A stretch of DNA of 5,991 bases, taken from the NCBI GenBank assembly GCA_026388615.1, contig JAPLJL010000181.1, positions 1-5,991 of the forward strand, read 5' to 3'. The DNA comes from Pseudomonadota bacterium. Lineage in GTDB: Bacteria > Desulfobacterota > JAPLJL01. Below the pieces are notes generated by a model, which worked only from the letters and a program-made list of their open reading frames with translations, was not told where the DNA came from and ran no database searches. Shown here one piece after another: positions 1 to 4,544 of the stretch (position 1 is the first letter of the stretch; each line of letters begins with the position of its first letter). The position numbers and the translations under genes are program-made.

Positions 1-1022
1 AGGCCGGGAAGCAGAAGGGTTTCAAGGTGGTCGTCGATTCCGGGAATGGAGTCGCGGGCCTGGTCGTCCCCGAGATCCTGAGACGGCTCGGGGTCCGGGC
101 GGTCGAGCTTTACAGCGAGCCGGACGGGCGTTTCCCCCACCACCACCCCGACCCCACGGTCCCGGAGAACATGCGCGACCTGATCCGGGCGGTGGCCCGG
201 GAGAAGGCCGCCGCCGGGTTCGGCTACGACGGCGACGCCGACCGGATCGGCGTGGTCGACCCGGAAGGGAGGATCGTCTGGGGCGACGCCCTGATGGCGA
301 TCTTTTCCCGCGCCATCCTCAAGAAAAACCCGGGCGCAGCCATCATCGGCGAGGTCAAGTGCTCGCAGGTGATGTATGACGAGATCACCCGCGCCGGGGG
401 CCGGGCGATCATGTGGAAGACCGGCCATTCCCTGATCAAGAAAAAAATGAAGGAAGAAAAAGCGCTCCTCGCGGGCGAGATGAGCGGCCACCTCTTCTTC
501 GCCGACCGCTATTTCGGCTACGACGACGCCGTTTATGCTTCGCTTCGGCTGATCGAGCTGATCCTGAAAAGCGGGAAGAGCCTTTCCCGATGGGTGGGGG
601 AACTGCCCGCCACCTGCGCCACGCCTGAGATCCGGGTGGATTGCCGGGAGGAGGAGAAATTCGGGATCGTGGTCAGGCTGAAAGAATTCCTCTCCGACCC
701 CGGCCGGGTGGAAAGCCACTTCGGGCTGGCTCCGCGCGGGGTGGTTACCGTGGACGGGATCCGGGTCACCTTCGACCGGGGCTGGGTCCTGGCGCGGGCC
801 TCCAACACCCAGCCGGCCCTGGTCCTGCGCTACGAAGCGGAAAACGAGCAGATCCTCAAGCAGTTACGATTTGCTTTTGAAAAACTGCTGAGGCAAATCA
901 GGGCAGAGAGCAGGGAGCAGGGGGCAGAGGGCAAAGAGCAAAGAGCAAATGCGTCCATTGAGTCCGTAGTGTCCGTAGTGTCCGTAGTGTCCGTAGTGTC
1001 GAAGAAAAACAATGAATCCTAA
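1..1022 (+). CDS. manB: Phosphomannomutase/phosphoglucomutase, C-terminal part (5' end outside window)
   Basis: Alpha-D-phosphohexomutase family enzyme, cytosolic, interconverting hexose 6-phosphate and 1-phosphate; it would supply mannose 1-phosphate to ManC. The frame is open to the left edge (codons from position 3), so the N-terminal domain with the catalytic phosphoserine loop is not visible. Visible marks, numbered from the GTG at 27: domain 2 start VVDSGNGVAG (2-11), Mg-binding loop YDGDADR (67-73), sugar-specificity loop GEMSGH (150-155) and C-terminal phosphate-binding RASNTQPALVLR (257-268). About 339 residues are visible; the family usually has about 455-465, so roughly 160 are missing upstream. 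Family homology ends near residue 291. The last 40 residues (RAESREQ... to SKKNNES) are translated from short repeats and are probably a late addition. Choice of mannose over glucose, and the symbol, cannot be settled by motif alone. Confidence 0.93.
   Translation, partial: AGKQKGFKVVVDSGNGVAGLVVPEILRRLGVRAVELYSEPDGRFPHHHPDPTVPENMRDLIRAVAREKAAAGFGYDGDADRIGVVDPEGRIVWGDALMAIFSRAILKKNPGAAIIGEVKCSQVMYDEITRAGGRAIMWKTGHSLIKKKMKEEKALLAGEMSGHLFFADRYFGYDDAVYASLRLIELILKSGKSLSRWVGELPATCATPEIRVDCREEEKFGIVVRLKEFLSDPGRVESHFGLAPRGVVTVDGIRVTFDRGWVLARASNTQPALVLRYEAENEQILKQLRFAFEKLLRQIRAESREQGAEGKEQRANASIESVVSVVSVVSVVSKKNNES
901..949 (+). repeat. Seven-unit degenerate heptad array inside the PMM/PGM 3' end
   Basis: Seven consecutive 7-base units in exact register, fitting GRGCARR, with words such as GGGCAGA, GAGCAGG, GGGCAAA and GAGCAAA. 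It lies beyond the last family-conserved codons of the phosphohexomutase and is translated as a charged E/Q/R/G-rich tail. The same GGAGCAG word occurs on the minus strand inside galE (about 4955-5020). Confidence 0.85.
962..1000 (+). repeat. Perfect 9-base tandem repeat, 4.3 copies
   Basis: Four exact copies of GTCCGTAGT followed by GTC. Nine bases are three codons, so it is translated as SVV repeated four times and any copy-number change keeps the reading frame. It lies in the non-conserved tail of the phosphohexomutase, 20 bases before the stop codon. Confidence 0.95.
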
Positions 1023-1080
1023 TGACACAATAGACACAAAGAACACAATAGACACGATAGACAGCTATGACCCATGACCG
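1021..1080 (+). repeat. Degenerate 9-base array passing into CATGACC-type heptads
   Basis: From 1021 to 1064 the sequence runs in 9-base steps around AATAGACAC (exact at 1029 and 1047, variants at 1038 and 1056). At 1067-1080 two heptads, ATGACCC and ATGACCG, follow. These are the reverse complement of the GGTCATG family at 4290-4371. The array starts at the stop codon of the upstream gene. Confidence 0.75.
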
Positions 1081-1123
1081 AACAAATCAGAGAAACCAGA
1101 GAAATTTAGGAGACAGGAGATGG

Positions 1124-1138
1124 CCTCCGTCCCGGAGG
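1124..1138. repeat. Small perfect hairpin, CCTCCG-TCC-CGGAGG
   Basis: A 6-base-pair stem with a 3-base loop, 19 bases upstream of the preferred start of the TatT-like gene. Its CCTCCGG/CCGGAGG type of arm matches the ends of the larger palindromes at 2600-2654 and 4975-5006, so it may be a minimal member of that family. A role in translation is possible but not shown. Confidence 0.55.
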
Positions 1139-1156
1139 GGAGATAGGGATGAAAGG

Positions 1157-2056
1157 ATGCTAGAACGCTGGAAAGCGAGAAAGCCGGAAAGCTGTACTTC
1201 TCGCGTCTTACGTCTTGCTTTTTTCCGGGCGGCGGTCGGCGGTCTGCTGTTGGCGGTCATCCTCGTCCCCGCGGTGAGGCCGGCCTTCGCCGGGGGGCTG
1301 GTGAAAGCAAACTCGAAAAACCCCGAGGCGCAAAAGCTGATTGACCAGGCCTGGAAATTGGAAAAGTCCGATTACTCCGCGGAGATTTTCCGGCAATGCA
1401 TTCCCTTGCTGGAGCAGGCGGATAAACTCGATCCCCAAAACGCCGATATCCTGAGTGCTGTTTCCCGTTACTATTGGAGCTACGGGGACGAACTGCCCAA
1501 GCAGACTCCCGAGCAGCGGAAAACCCTGGAAGGCCTGTACGCCCGGGGCATGGAAATCGCGGAAGAATCCCTGAAGATCGCGGAGACCCCGGCCGGGCAT
1601 TACTGGTCCGCGGTCAACAAGGCCGCGAGCCTGGAGTTCAGTTCCATCTTTACGCAGGCCGCCGGCTTCCTCACCGTCAATAAACATTACCAATATGTTG
1701 CCAAAAACGACCCCGATTATTATTACGGCGCCGCAGGCCGGCTCTGGACCGAAGTCATCTCGCGGGTTCCCCGGAAGGTGGTCGAGATGGTGGGCCGGAA
1801 ATACGTGGAAGAGGCCGTGATGCAGATAGACCGGGCCATCGAAAAGGAACCGCGCTATCTGGACAACTACGCCTACAAGGCCAGGTTTATGTACGTATTT
1901 TATAAAAACCGGGAAGAGGCGCTCAAGCTCCTGGACCAGGCTTTGCAGATGGGCCCTAACTGTTTTCCCGAGGAAGACGCTCTCACCCGGGTGGGCCTAC
2001 GCAACGGAATGCGACTGTGGAAAAAGATCGCCGGCAAGGATTATCCGGAAAAGTGA
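1157..2056 (+). CDS. Exported TPR-like protein, probable TRAP-associated TatT family
   Basis: Predicted secreted or periplasmic helical-repeat protein of 299 residues. The preferred start at 1157 gives a basic N-region, a hydrophobic core at about residues 25-40 (AAVGGLLLAVILVP) and a likely signal peptidase site after PAFA (45). The mature part contains TPR-like helices: a LLEQADKLDPQNADILSAVSRYYWSYG region near 95-121 and a tandem pair near residues 226-275 (ending EALKLLDQALQMGP). The DPDYYYGAAGRLW stretch and overall size recall the TatT component family linked to TRAP transporters (Treponema Tp0956 type), from memory of the family. No TRAP P, Q or M subunit gene is in the window, so a transport role is inference. 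The ATG at 1067 is open but lies in repeat DNA without a ribosome site and would put 60 residues before the signal. An AGG lies about 9 bases before 1157. Confidence 0.75.
   Translation: MLERWKARKPESCTSRVLRLAFFRAAVGGLLLAVILVPAVRPAFAGGLVKANSKNPEAQKLIDQAWKLEKSDYSAEIFRQCIPLLEQADKLDPQNADILSAVSRYYWSYGDELPKQTPEQRKTLEGLYARGMEIAEESLKIAETPAGHYWSAVNKAASLEFSSIFTQAAGFLTVNKHYQYVAKNDPDYYYGAAGRLWTEVISRVPRKVVEMVGRKYVEEAVMQIDRAIEKEPRYLDNYAYKARFMYVFYKNREEALKLLDQALQMGPNCFPEEDALTRVGLRNGMRLWKKIAGKDYPEK
1168..1258 (+). repeat. Short tandem units forming the signal-peptide region of the TatT-like gene
   Basis: Three 8-base units at 1168-1191 (CTGGAAAG, CGAGAAAG, CCGGAAAG), two 7-base units at 1204-1217 (CGTCTTA, CGTCTTG), and a heptad run at 1231-1258 with GGCGGTC exact at 1231, 1238 and 1252. 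GGCGGTC is the reverse complement of the GACCGCC phase of the heptads upstream of galE. The last run encodes the hydrophobic core of the signal peptide. Confidence 0.6.
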
Positions 2057-2057
2057 T

Positions 2058-2086
2058 GCGATCAGCGGGAGTATCCCGCCGATCGC
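2058..2086. other. Strong hairpin directly after the TatT-like gene
   Basis: Arms GCGATC-GCGGGA (2058-2070, skipping A2064) and TCCCGC-GATCGC (2074-2086, skipping C2080) pair over 12 base pairs with one A/C mismatch and a GTA loop. It starts one base after the stop codon. No T-tract follows, so it is not a standard intrinsic terminator; it could be an mRNA-stabilising 3' hairpin or just another palindrome. Its right arm is also the first unit of the heptad run that follows. Confidence 0.7.
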
Positions 2087-2163
2087 CGACCGCCGACTGC
2101 GGACCGCGGACCGCAGTTCCAGGCAAGAGCCCAGAGGCAAGAGCCTAGAGCTAAAAGCTCCAG
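2080..2163 (+). repeat. Twelve heptads in one register with a changing word
   Basis: From 2080 the sequence divides into 12 consecutive 7-base units. The word drifts from CGATCGC, CGACCGC and GGACCGC to GGCAAGA, GCCCAGA and GCCTAGA without leaving the 7-base register. The first type matches the run upstream of galE (5752-5779). Confidence 0.7.
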
Positions 2164-2189
2164 AACATAAAAAATTTAAGTTTAGAGTT

Positions 2190-2262
2190 GTCATCCTGAG
2201 CGAACCTGTCCTCCGTAGCCTAAGGCGCAGGATGGATTAGCGTAGGGGGAGCAAAGGATCTC
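2190..2262 (+). repeat. GTCATCCTGAGCGAA...GGATCTC element interrupted by a second palindrome
   Basis: GTCATCCTGAGCGAA (2190-2204) and GCAAAGGATCTC (2251-2262) are the two ends of an intergenic repeat that I recall as common in environmental bacterial genomes in an uninterrupted form near 27 bases. Between them lie 46 bases that include an imperfect palindrome at 2208-2236, with arms TCCTCCGTAGCC and GGCGCAGGATGGA around TAA. Confidence 0.55.
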
Positions 2263-2274
2263 TCTTTAGCGTTA

Positions 2275-2485
2275 GCCCTTTTTTCTTTTTTGGGGGGAAA
2301 GTCCCGCTCCTCTCACAATTTCCGCGATCACGTAATGCCGGGCGGTCTCCGACCCGTAAAGGTCTACGACCCGGAGGGCGGGCCCGCCCCTCCGGGGCAA
2401 TCAGGGCCTCGCCTTCGTTTAAAAAAACAAGGTGCATCAAGTTTCTCGCAACCTGGTCTATTAAGAGTTCGTGTCGCGGAGACCT
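2275..2485 (-). pseudogene. Possible remnant of a small protein gene split by a palindrome
   Basis: On the minus strand, 2485 to 2396 reads as a plausible peptide segment (RHELLIDQVARN, then LMHLVFLNEGEALIA) in non-repetitive DNA. After the palindrome block at 2344-2396, another segment in a different frame reads HYVIAEIVRGAGLSP and ends at a TAA at 2277-2275. The offset between the segments is 64 bases, not a multiple of three. One reading is a gene 3' end broken by an out-of-frame palindrome insertion. No family is recognised, no start or ribosome site is visible, and upstream is all repeats. It may be chance. Confidence 0.22.
2344..2396. repeat. Palindromic block: two mini-hairpins plus a 13-base-pair inverted repeat
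   Basis: GGTC-TCC-GACC (2344-2354) and GGTC-TAC-GACC (2361-2371) are each perfect 4-base-pair stems with a 3-base loop, separated by CGTAAA. Overlapping them, CCCGGAGGGCGGG (2370-2382) is the reverse complement of the following CCCGCCCCTCCGGG (2383-2396) except for one extra C. The first part is the reverse complement of the unit at 2496-2528. Confidence 0.8.
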
Positions 2486-2494
2486 TCCCCCCCT

Positions 2495-2654
2495 CCCTCC
2501 GGGTCGTAGACCCTACAGGTCGGAGACCGGGCCGTAGGCCCTTACCCTCCCTCCGGACTGGAGGCCCCTACGGGCAGGAAGCCGGCCTGTAAGCCCTACC
2601 CTCCGGCGCGTAAGACCTACGGGCTGGAAGCGGGGCTGGAAGCGGGGCCGGAGG
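2495..2654. repeat. Chained mini-hairpins of the CCTCCGG/GTA family
   Basis: Consecutive hairpins with 3- to 5-base loops: GGTC-GTA-GACC (2502-2512), GGTC-GGA-GACC (2518-2528), GGGCC-GTA-GGCCC (2529-2541) and CCTCC-GGACT-GGAGG (2550-2564). Degenerate copies of the CCTACGGG/GTAAG core follow to about 2622, then two tandem copies of CTGGAAGCGGGG (2624-2647). Outer arms CCTCCGG (2600-2606) and CCGGAGG (2648-2654) enclose the last part. Positions 2527-2545 are identical to 4978-4996 inside galE. Confidence 0.8.
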
Positions 2655-2668
2655 CTATGCGCTAGGCC

Positions 2669-2682
2669 CTCTGCAGAGCTCG
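2669..2682. repeat. CTCTGCAGAG palindrome carrying the end motif of the 72-base element
   Basis: A perfect 10-base palindrome at 2669-2678. GCAGAGCTCG at 2673-2682 is the exact reverse complement of the CGAGCTCTGC that begins the 72-base element at 4207, so manC has this 10-mer in inverted orientation on both sides. It starts 7 bases beyond the manC stop. Confidence 0.6.
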
Positions 2683-2689
2683 GCGGCGG

Positions 2690-4195
2690 TCAATCTTTTG
2701 CAACCCTGCCGTAATCATCATCAAACCGGACGATGTCGTCCTCGCCCAGGTATTCGCCGTGCTGGACCTCCACGATCACCGTCGGGATGATCCCGGGGTT
2801 CTCGATCCGGTGGCGGGACGAAGCCGGGACAAAGGTGCTCTCGCCGGGATGGAGGTCAAAAACCTTGTCCGCCACGGTGACCCGGGCGGTGCCGGAAACT
2901 ACGACCCAGTGCTCGCTCCGGTGGTGGTGGATCTGCAGGGACATGCGGGAGTTGGGGTTGACCAGCAACCGCTTGACCTTGAACTTATCACCCTGGTCGA
3001 GGAGCGTGTAGACGCCCCAGGGGCGCTTCACGGTCCGGTGGATGATGGATTCCTCGCCACCCTTGTCCTTGATCTGCTCGACAATCCGGCGCACGTCCTG
3101 GGCCCGGTCGCGGGCGCAGACCAGGATCGCGTCCTCGGTGTCGACCACGATCAGGTCCTTGAGGCCGATCGTGGCCAGGAGCCGGCCGTCGCCGCGGATC
3201 AGGGAGTTCTCGCTCTCGAGATCGAAGACCCGGCCGGAAATGACATTGCCCTGCCCGTCCCGGGGGAGGAGGTCGAAGAGGGCGCTGAAGGAGCCGACGT
3301 CGGACCAGTCGAAGGATGCCGGCACCACCACCACGTTCTTGGATTTCTCCATCACCCCGTAATCAATGGAGATCGGCTCGATCTCGCCGTAAATCTCCTC
3401 GATGGCCTGGGTCATCTCCCGGGTTTCCAGGAGATCGGTGGCGTGGGGGTAGGCGGGACCGCCCACCTCATTGATCACCTGGTCGATCCGCCCCAGGGAC
3501 CGGGCCAGCCCGGGCAGATGCCTCCCGATTTCGGTCAGGATGGCTCCCGCCTTCCAGACGAACATCCCGGAGTTCCAGAGATATCTGCCCTGGGAAAGAT
3601 AGCCCTGGGCGGTCTGGAGATCGGGCTTTTCCCGGAAGGAAAGCACCGACCGGTAATTTTTCTTCCCGTTGGAGGCGGGGTCATACTCGATATATCCGAA
3701 GCCGGTCTCGGGACGCGTGGGGGGAATGCCCAGGGTGACCAGGTGGCCTTCGCGGGCGGCCGAGACGGCGGTCTCGATGTCCCGGGCAAACTTCTCCTGA
3801 TCGCGGATGTAATGGTCGGAAGGCAGGACCACCATCACCCCGTCGGGGTCGAGGCGGCTGATGAAAACCGCGGCCAGGCCGATGGCCGGGGCGGTGTTGA
3901 GCCCCCGGGGCTCGACGATCACCGGGCAGGGACTCACCCCGTTCTCCTTGCGCTTGGGCGAGAGCTGGAGCAGGATTTCATCGACCTGGGACTTGCTGGT
4001 CACCACGATCATCCGCTCCAGGGGCGAGAGGTCCCGGACCCGTTTAACGGTCTGCTGGAGCAGGGATTCCTCCCCGACCAGGGACAGGAACTGCTTGGGC
4101 ATCTTTTCCCGGGAAAGCGGCCAGAAACGCGTGCCCGCGCCCCCGGCCAGGATGACCGAAAAGGTGAAAGGGCCTTCTTCCTTGATCTTGTTCAT
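2690..4195 (-). CDS. manC: Mannose-1-phosphate guanylyltransferase / mannose-6-phosphate isomerase (bifunctional)
   Basis: Cytosolic enzyme that isomerises fructose 6-phosphate to mannose 6-phosphate (C-terminal domain) and makes GDP-mannose from mannose 1-phosphate and GTP (N-terminal domain). With 501 residues it is slightly longer than the usual 470-485. In order: nucleotide-binding VILAGGAGTRFWPLS and PKQF (14-36), VEPRGLNTAPAIGLAA (95-110), LPSDHYI (124-130), FGYIEY (166-171), FREKP (187-191), YLWNSGMF (205-212), DYGVMEKS (278-285), DWSDVGSF (296-303), then the type II isomerase cupin with RPWGVY (391-396), QIHHHRSEHW (421-430) and FVPASSRHRIENPG (455-468). The ATG at 4195 is chosen because GGAGG lies 7 bases before it; the ATG at 4201 would leave one base. 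An intrinsic terminator upstream suggests separate transcription from galE. All key motifs are present. Confidence 0.96.
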   Translation of the reverse strand: MNKIKEEGPFTFSVILAGGAGTRFWPLSREKMPKQFLSLVGEESLLQQTVKRVRDLSPLERMIVVTSKSQVDEILLQLSPKRKENGVSPCPVIVEPRGLNTAPAIGLAAVFISRLDPDGVMVVLPSDHYIRDQEKFARDIETAVSAAREGHLVTLGIPPTRPETGFGYIEYDPASNGKKNYRSVLSFREKPDLQTAQGYLSQGRYLWNSGMFVWKAGAILTEIGRHLPGLARSLGRIDQVINEVGGPAYPHATDLLETREMTQAIEEIYGEIEPISIDYGVMEKSKNVVVVPASFDWSDVGSFSALFDLLPRDGQGNVISGRVFDLESENSLIRGDGRLLATIGLKDLIVVDTEDAILVCARDRAQDVRRIVEQIKDKGGEESIIHRTVKRPWGVYTLLDQGDKFKVKRLLVNPNSRMSLQIHHHRSEHWVVVSGTARVTVADKVFDLHPGESTFVPASSRHRIENPGIIPTVIVEVQHGEYLGEDDIVRFDDDYGRVAKD

Positions 4196-4202
4196 CAACA
4201 TG

Positions 4203-4207
4203 CCTCC
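4203..4207 (-). promoter_or_regulatory. Ribosome binding site of manC
   Basis: GGAGG on the minus strand, 7 bases from the ATG at 4195 and 1 base from the ATG at 4201, so it decides for the inner start. Its first base overlaps the boundary of the 72-base palindromic element, so folding of that element in the leader could affect access to this site (inference). Confidence 0.8.
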
Positions 4208-4278
4208 GAGCTCTGCGAGCCCGACGTAGCCCTTTTAAAGGCAGATAATCCTGCCGTGCTTAACCGGGCGAAGTCTGG
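4207..4278. repeat. 72-base palindromic element, copy A (manC leader)
   Basis: Begins CGAGCTCTGCGAG and ends GGGCGAAGTCTGG. Outer arms CCGACGTAGCCC and GGGCGAAGTCTG match as an imperfect inverted repeat (9 of 12). Inside are CCTT-TTA-AAGG and a GGCAG/CTGCC stem. Copy B at 5021-5091 shares 27 of the first 28 bases and all of the last 16; its inner stem is different but still pairs. Confidence 0.85.
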
Positions 4279-4289
4279 GCTTCTGATCA

Positions 4290-4371
4290 GGTCATGGGTC
4301 ATGGGTCATGGGTCGTAGGTCATGGGATATAAATCAGGTCTTGGGTCATAGGTGATGGGTCGTAGGTAAAA
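4290..4371 (+). repeat. GGTCATG heptad array between galE and manC
   Basis: Six units in register from 4290 (GGTCATG exact at 4290, 4297, 4304 and 4318; GGTCGTA at 4311), a 5-base slip, then five units from 4337 (GGTCTTG, GGTCATA, GGTGATG, GGTCGTA, GGTAAAA). It is the reverse complement of the CATGACC words at 1067-1080. The rest of the 345-base galE-manC spacer holds the terminator, the 72-base element and an AT-rich patch (4402-4441) in which nothing is recognised. No convincing manC promoter was found. Confidence 0.85.
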
Positions 4372-4401
4372 TATAATAAAACCGCATCAGCAAACTGATG
4401 C
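4366..4401 (-). terminator. Intrinsic terminator downstream of galE
   Basis: On the minus strand GCATCAG-TTTG-CTGATGC forms a perfect 7-base-pair stem with a 4-base loop (4401-4384), followed by GG and a T-rich run TTTTATTATATTTT (4381-4368). It lies about 140 bases after the galE stop and would separate galE from manC transcription. Confidence 0.8.
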
Positions 4402-4441
4402 ACTCCATAAAAGAACGCGAGAAAAGTGTTCATTTTTAAAA

Positions 4442-4544
4442 GCATAGACCATAGAGCACCCTTCGACTCGTCATAGCTCGCTCATGGCTCGTTGCTCATC
4501 GCTCATTGCTTTATGCTGCTTACTGCTTACTGCATACTGCCTAC
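4442..4544 (+). repeat. Heptad array abutting and including the galE stop codon
   Basis: GCATAGA and CCATAGA at 4442-4455. A run in 7-base register follows from 4465 to 4513 (CATAGCT, CGCTCAT, GGCTCGT, TGCTCAT), then a 3-base extra TGC, then TGCTTAC twice, TGCATAC and TGCCTAC (4517-4544). The galE stop codon (4541-4543) lies inside the last unit. Confidence 0.85.

Larger units (their letters stand above)
2057..2689. other. 633-base convergent spacer, mostly repeats and palindromes
   Basis: No intact gene is supported. In order it holds the 3' hairpin (2058-2086), a heptad run (2080-2163), an AT-rich patch (2164-2185), an interrupted GTCATCCTGAGCGAA element (2190-2262), a pyrimidine tract then six G (2277-2297), two stretches that could be a broken minus-strand gene (2275-2337 and 2396-2485), two blocks of chained palindromes (2344-2396 and 2495-2654), and a CTCTGCAGAG palindrome next to the manC stop. 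No intrinsic terminator with stem plus T-tract was found for either convergent gene. Confidence 0.8.

Noticed and set aside
830..1055. Minus-strand frames through 830-1055
   Set aside because: They are translations of the heptad and 9-base arrays opposite the phosphohexomutase tail.
1067..1156. Start of the TatT-like protein at the ATG at 1067
   Set aside because: This ATG is part of a heptad (ATGACCC), has no ribosome site, and would put a long charged stretch before the signal peptide.
2277..2297. Terminator at the pyrimidine tract before six G
   Set aside because: No stem precedes the T-run on the plus strand, and on the minus strand it is an A-run.
4196..4201. manC start at the ATG at 4201
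   Set aside because: GGAGG would be only 1 base away; the ATG at 4195 has a 7-base spacing.
2759..4318. 519-codon open frame on the plus strand opposite manC
   Set aside because: It is antisense to a gene with all ManC motifs; composition is D/G/H/L/V-rich as expected for the complement of a GC-rich gene, and no family motif is seen.
4290..4371. CRISPR array
   Set aside because: Units are 7 bases, contiguous and degenerate, with no spacers of 30-40 bases and no cas genes.
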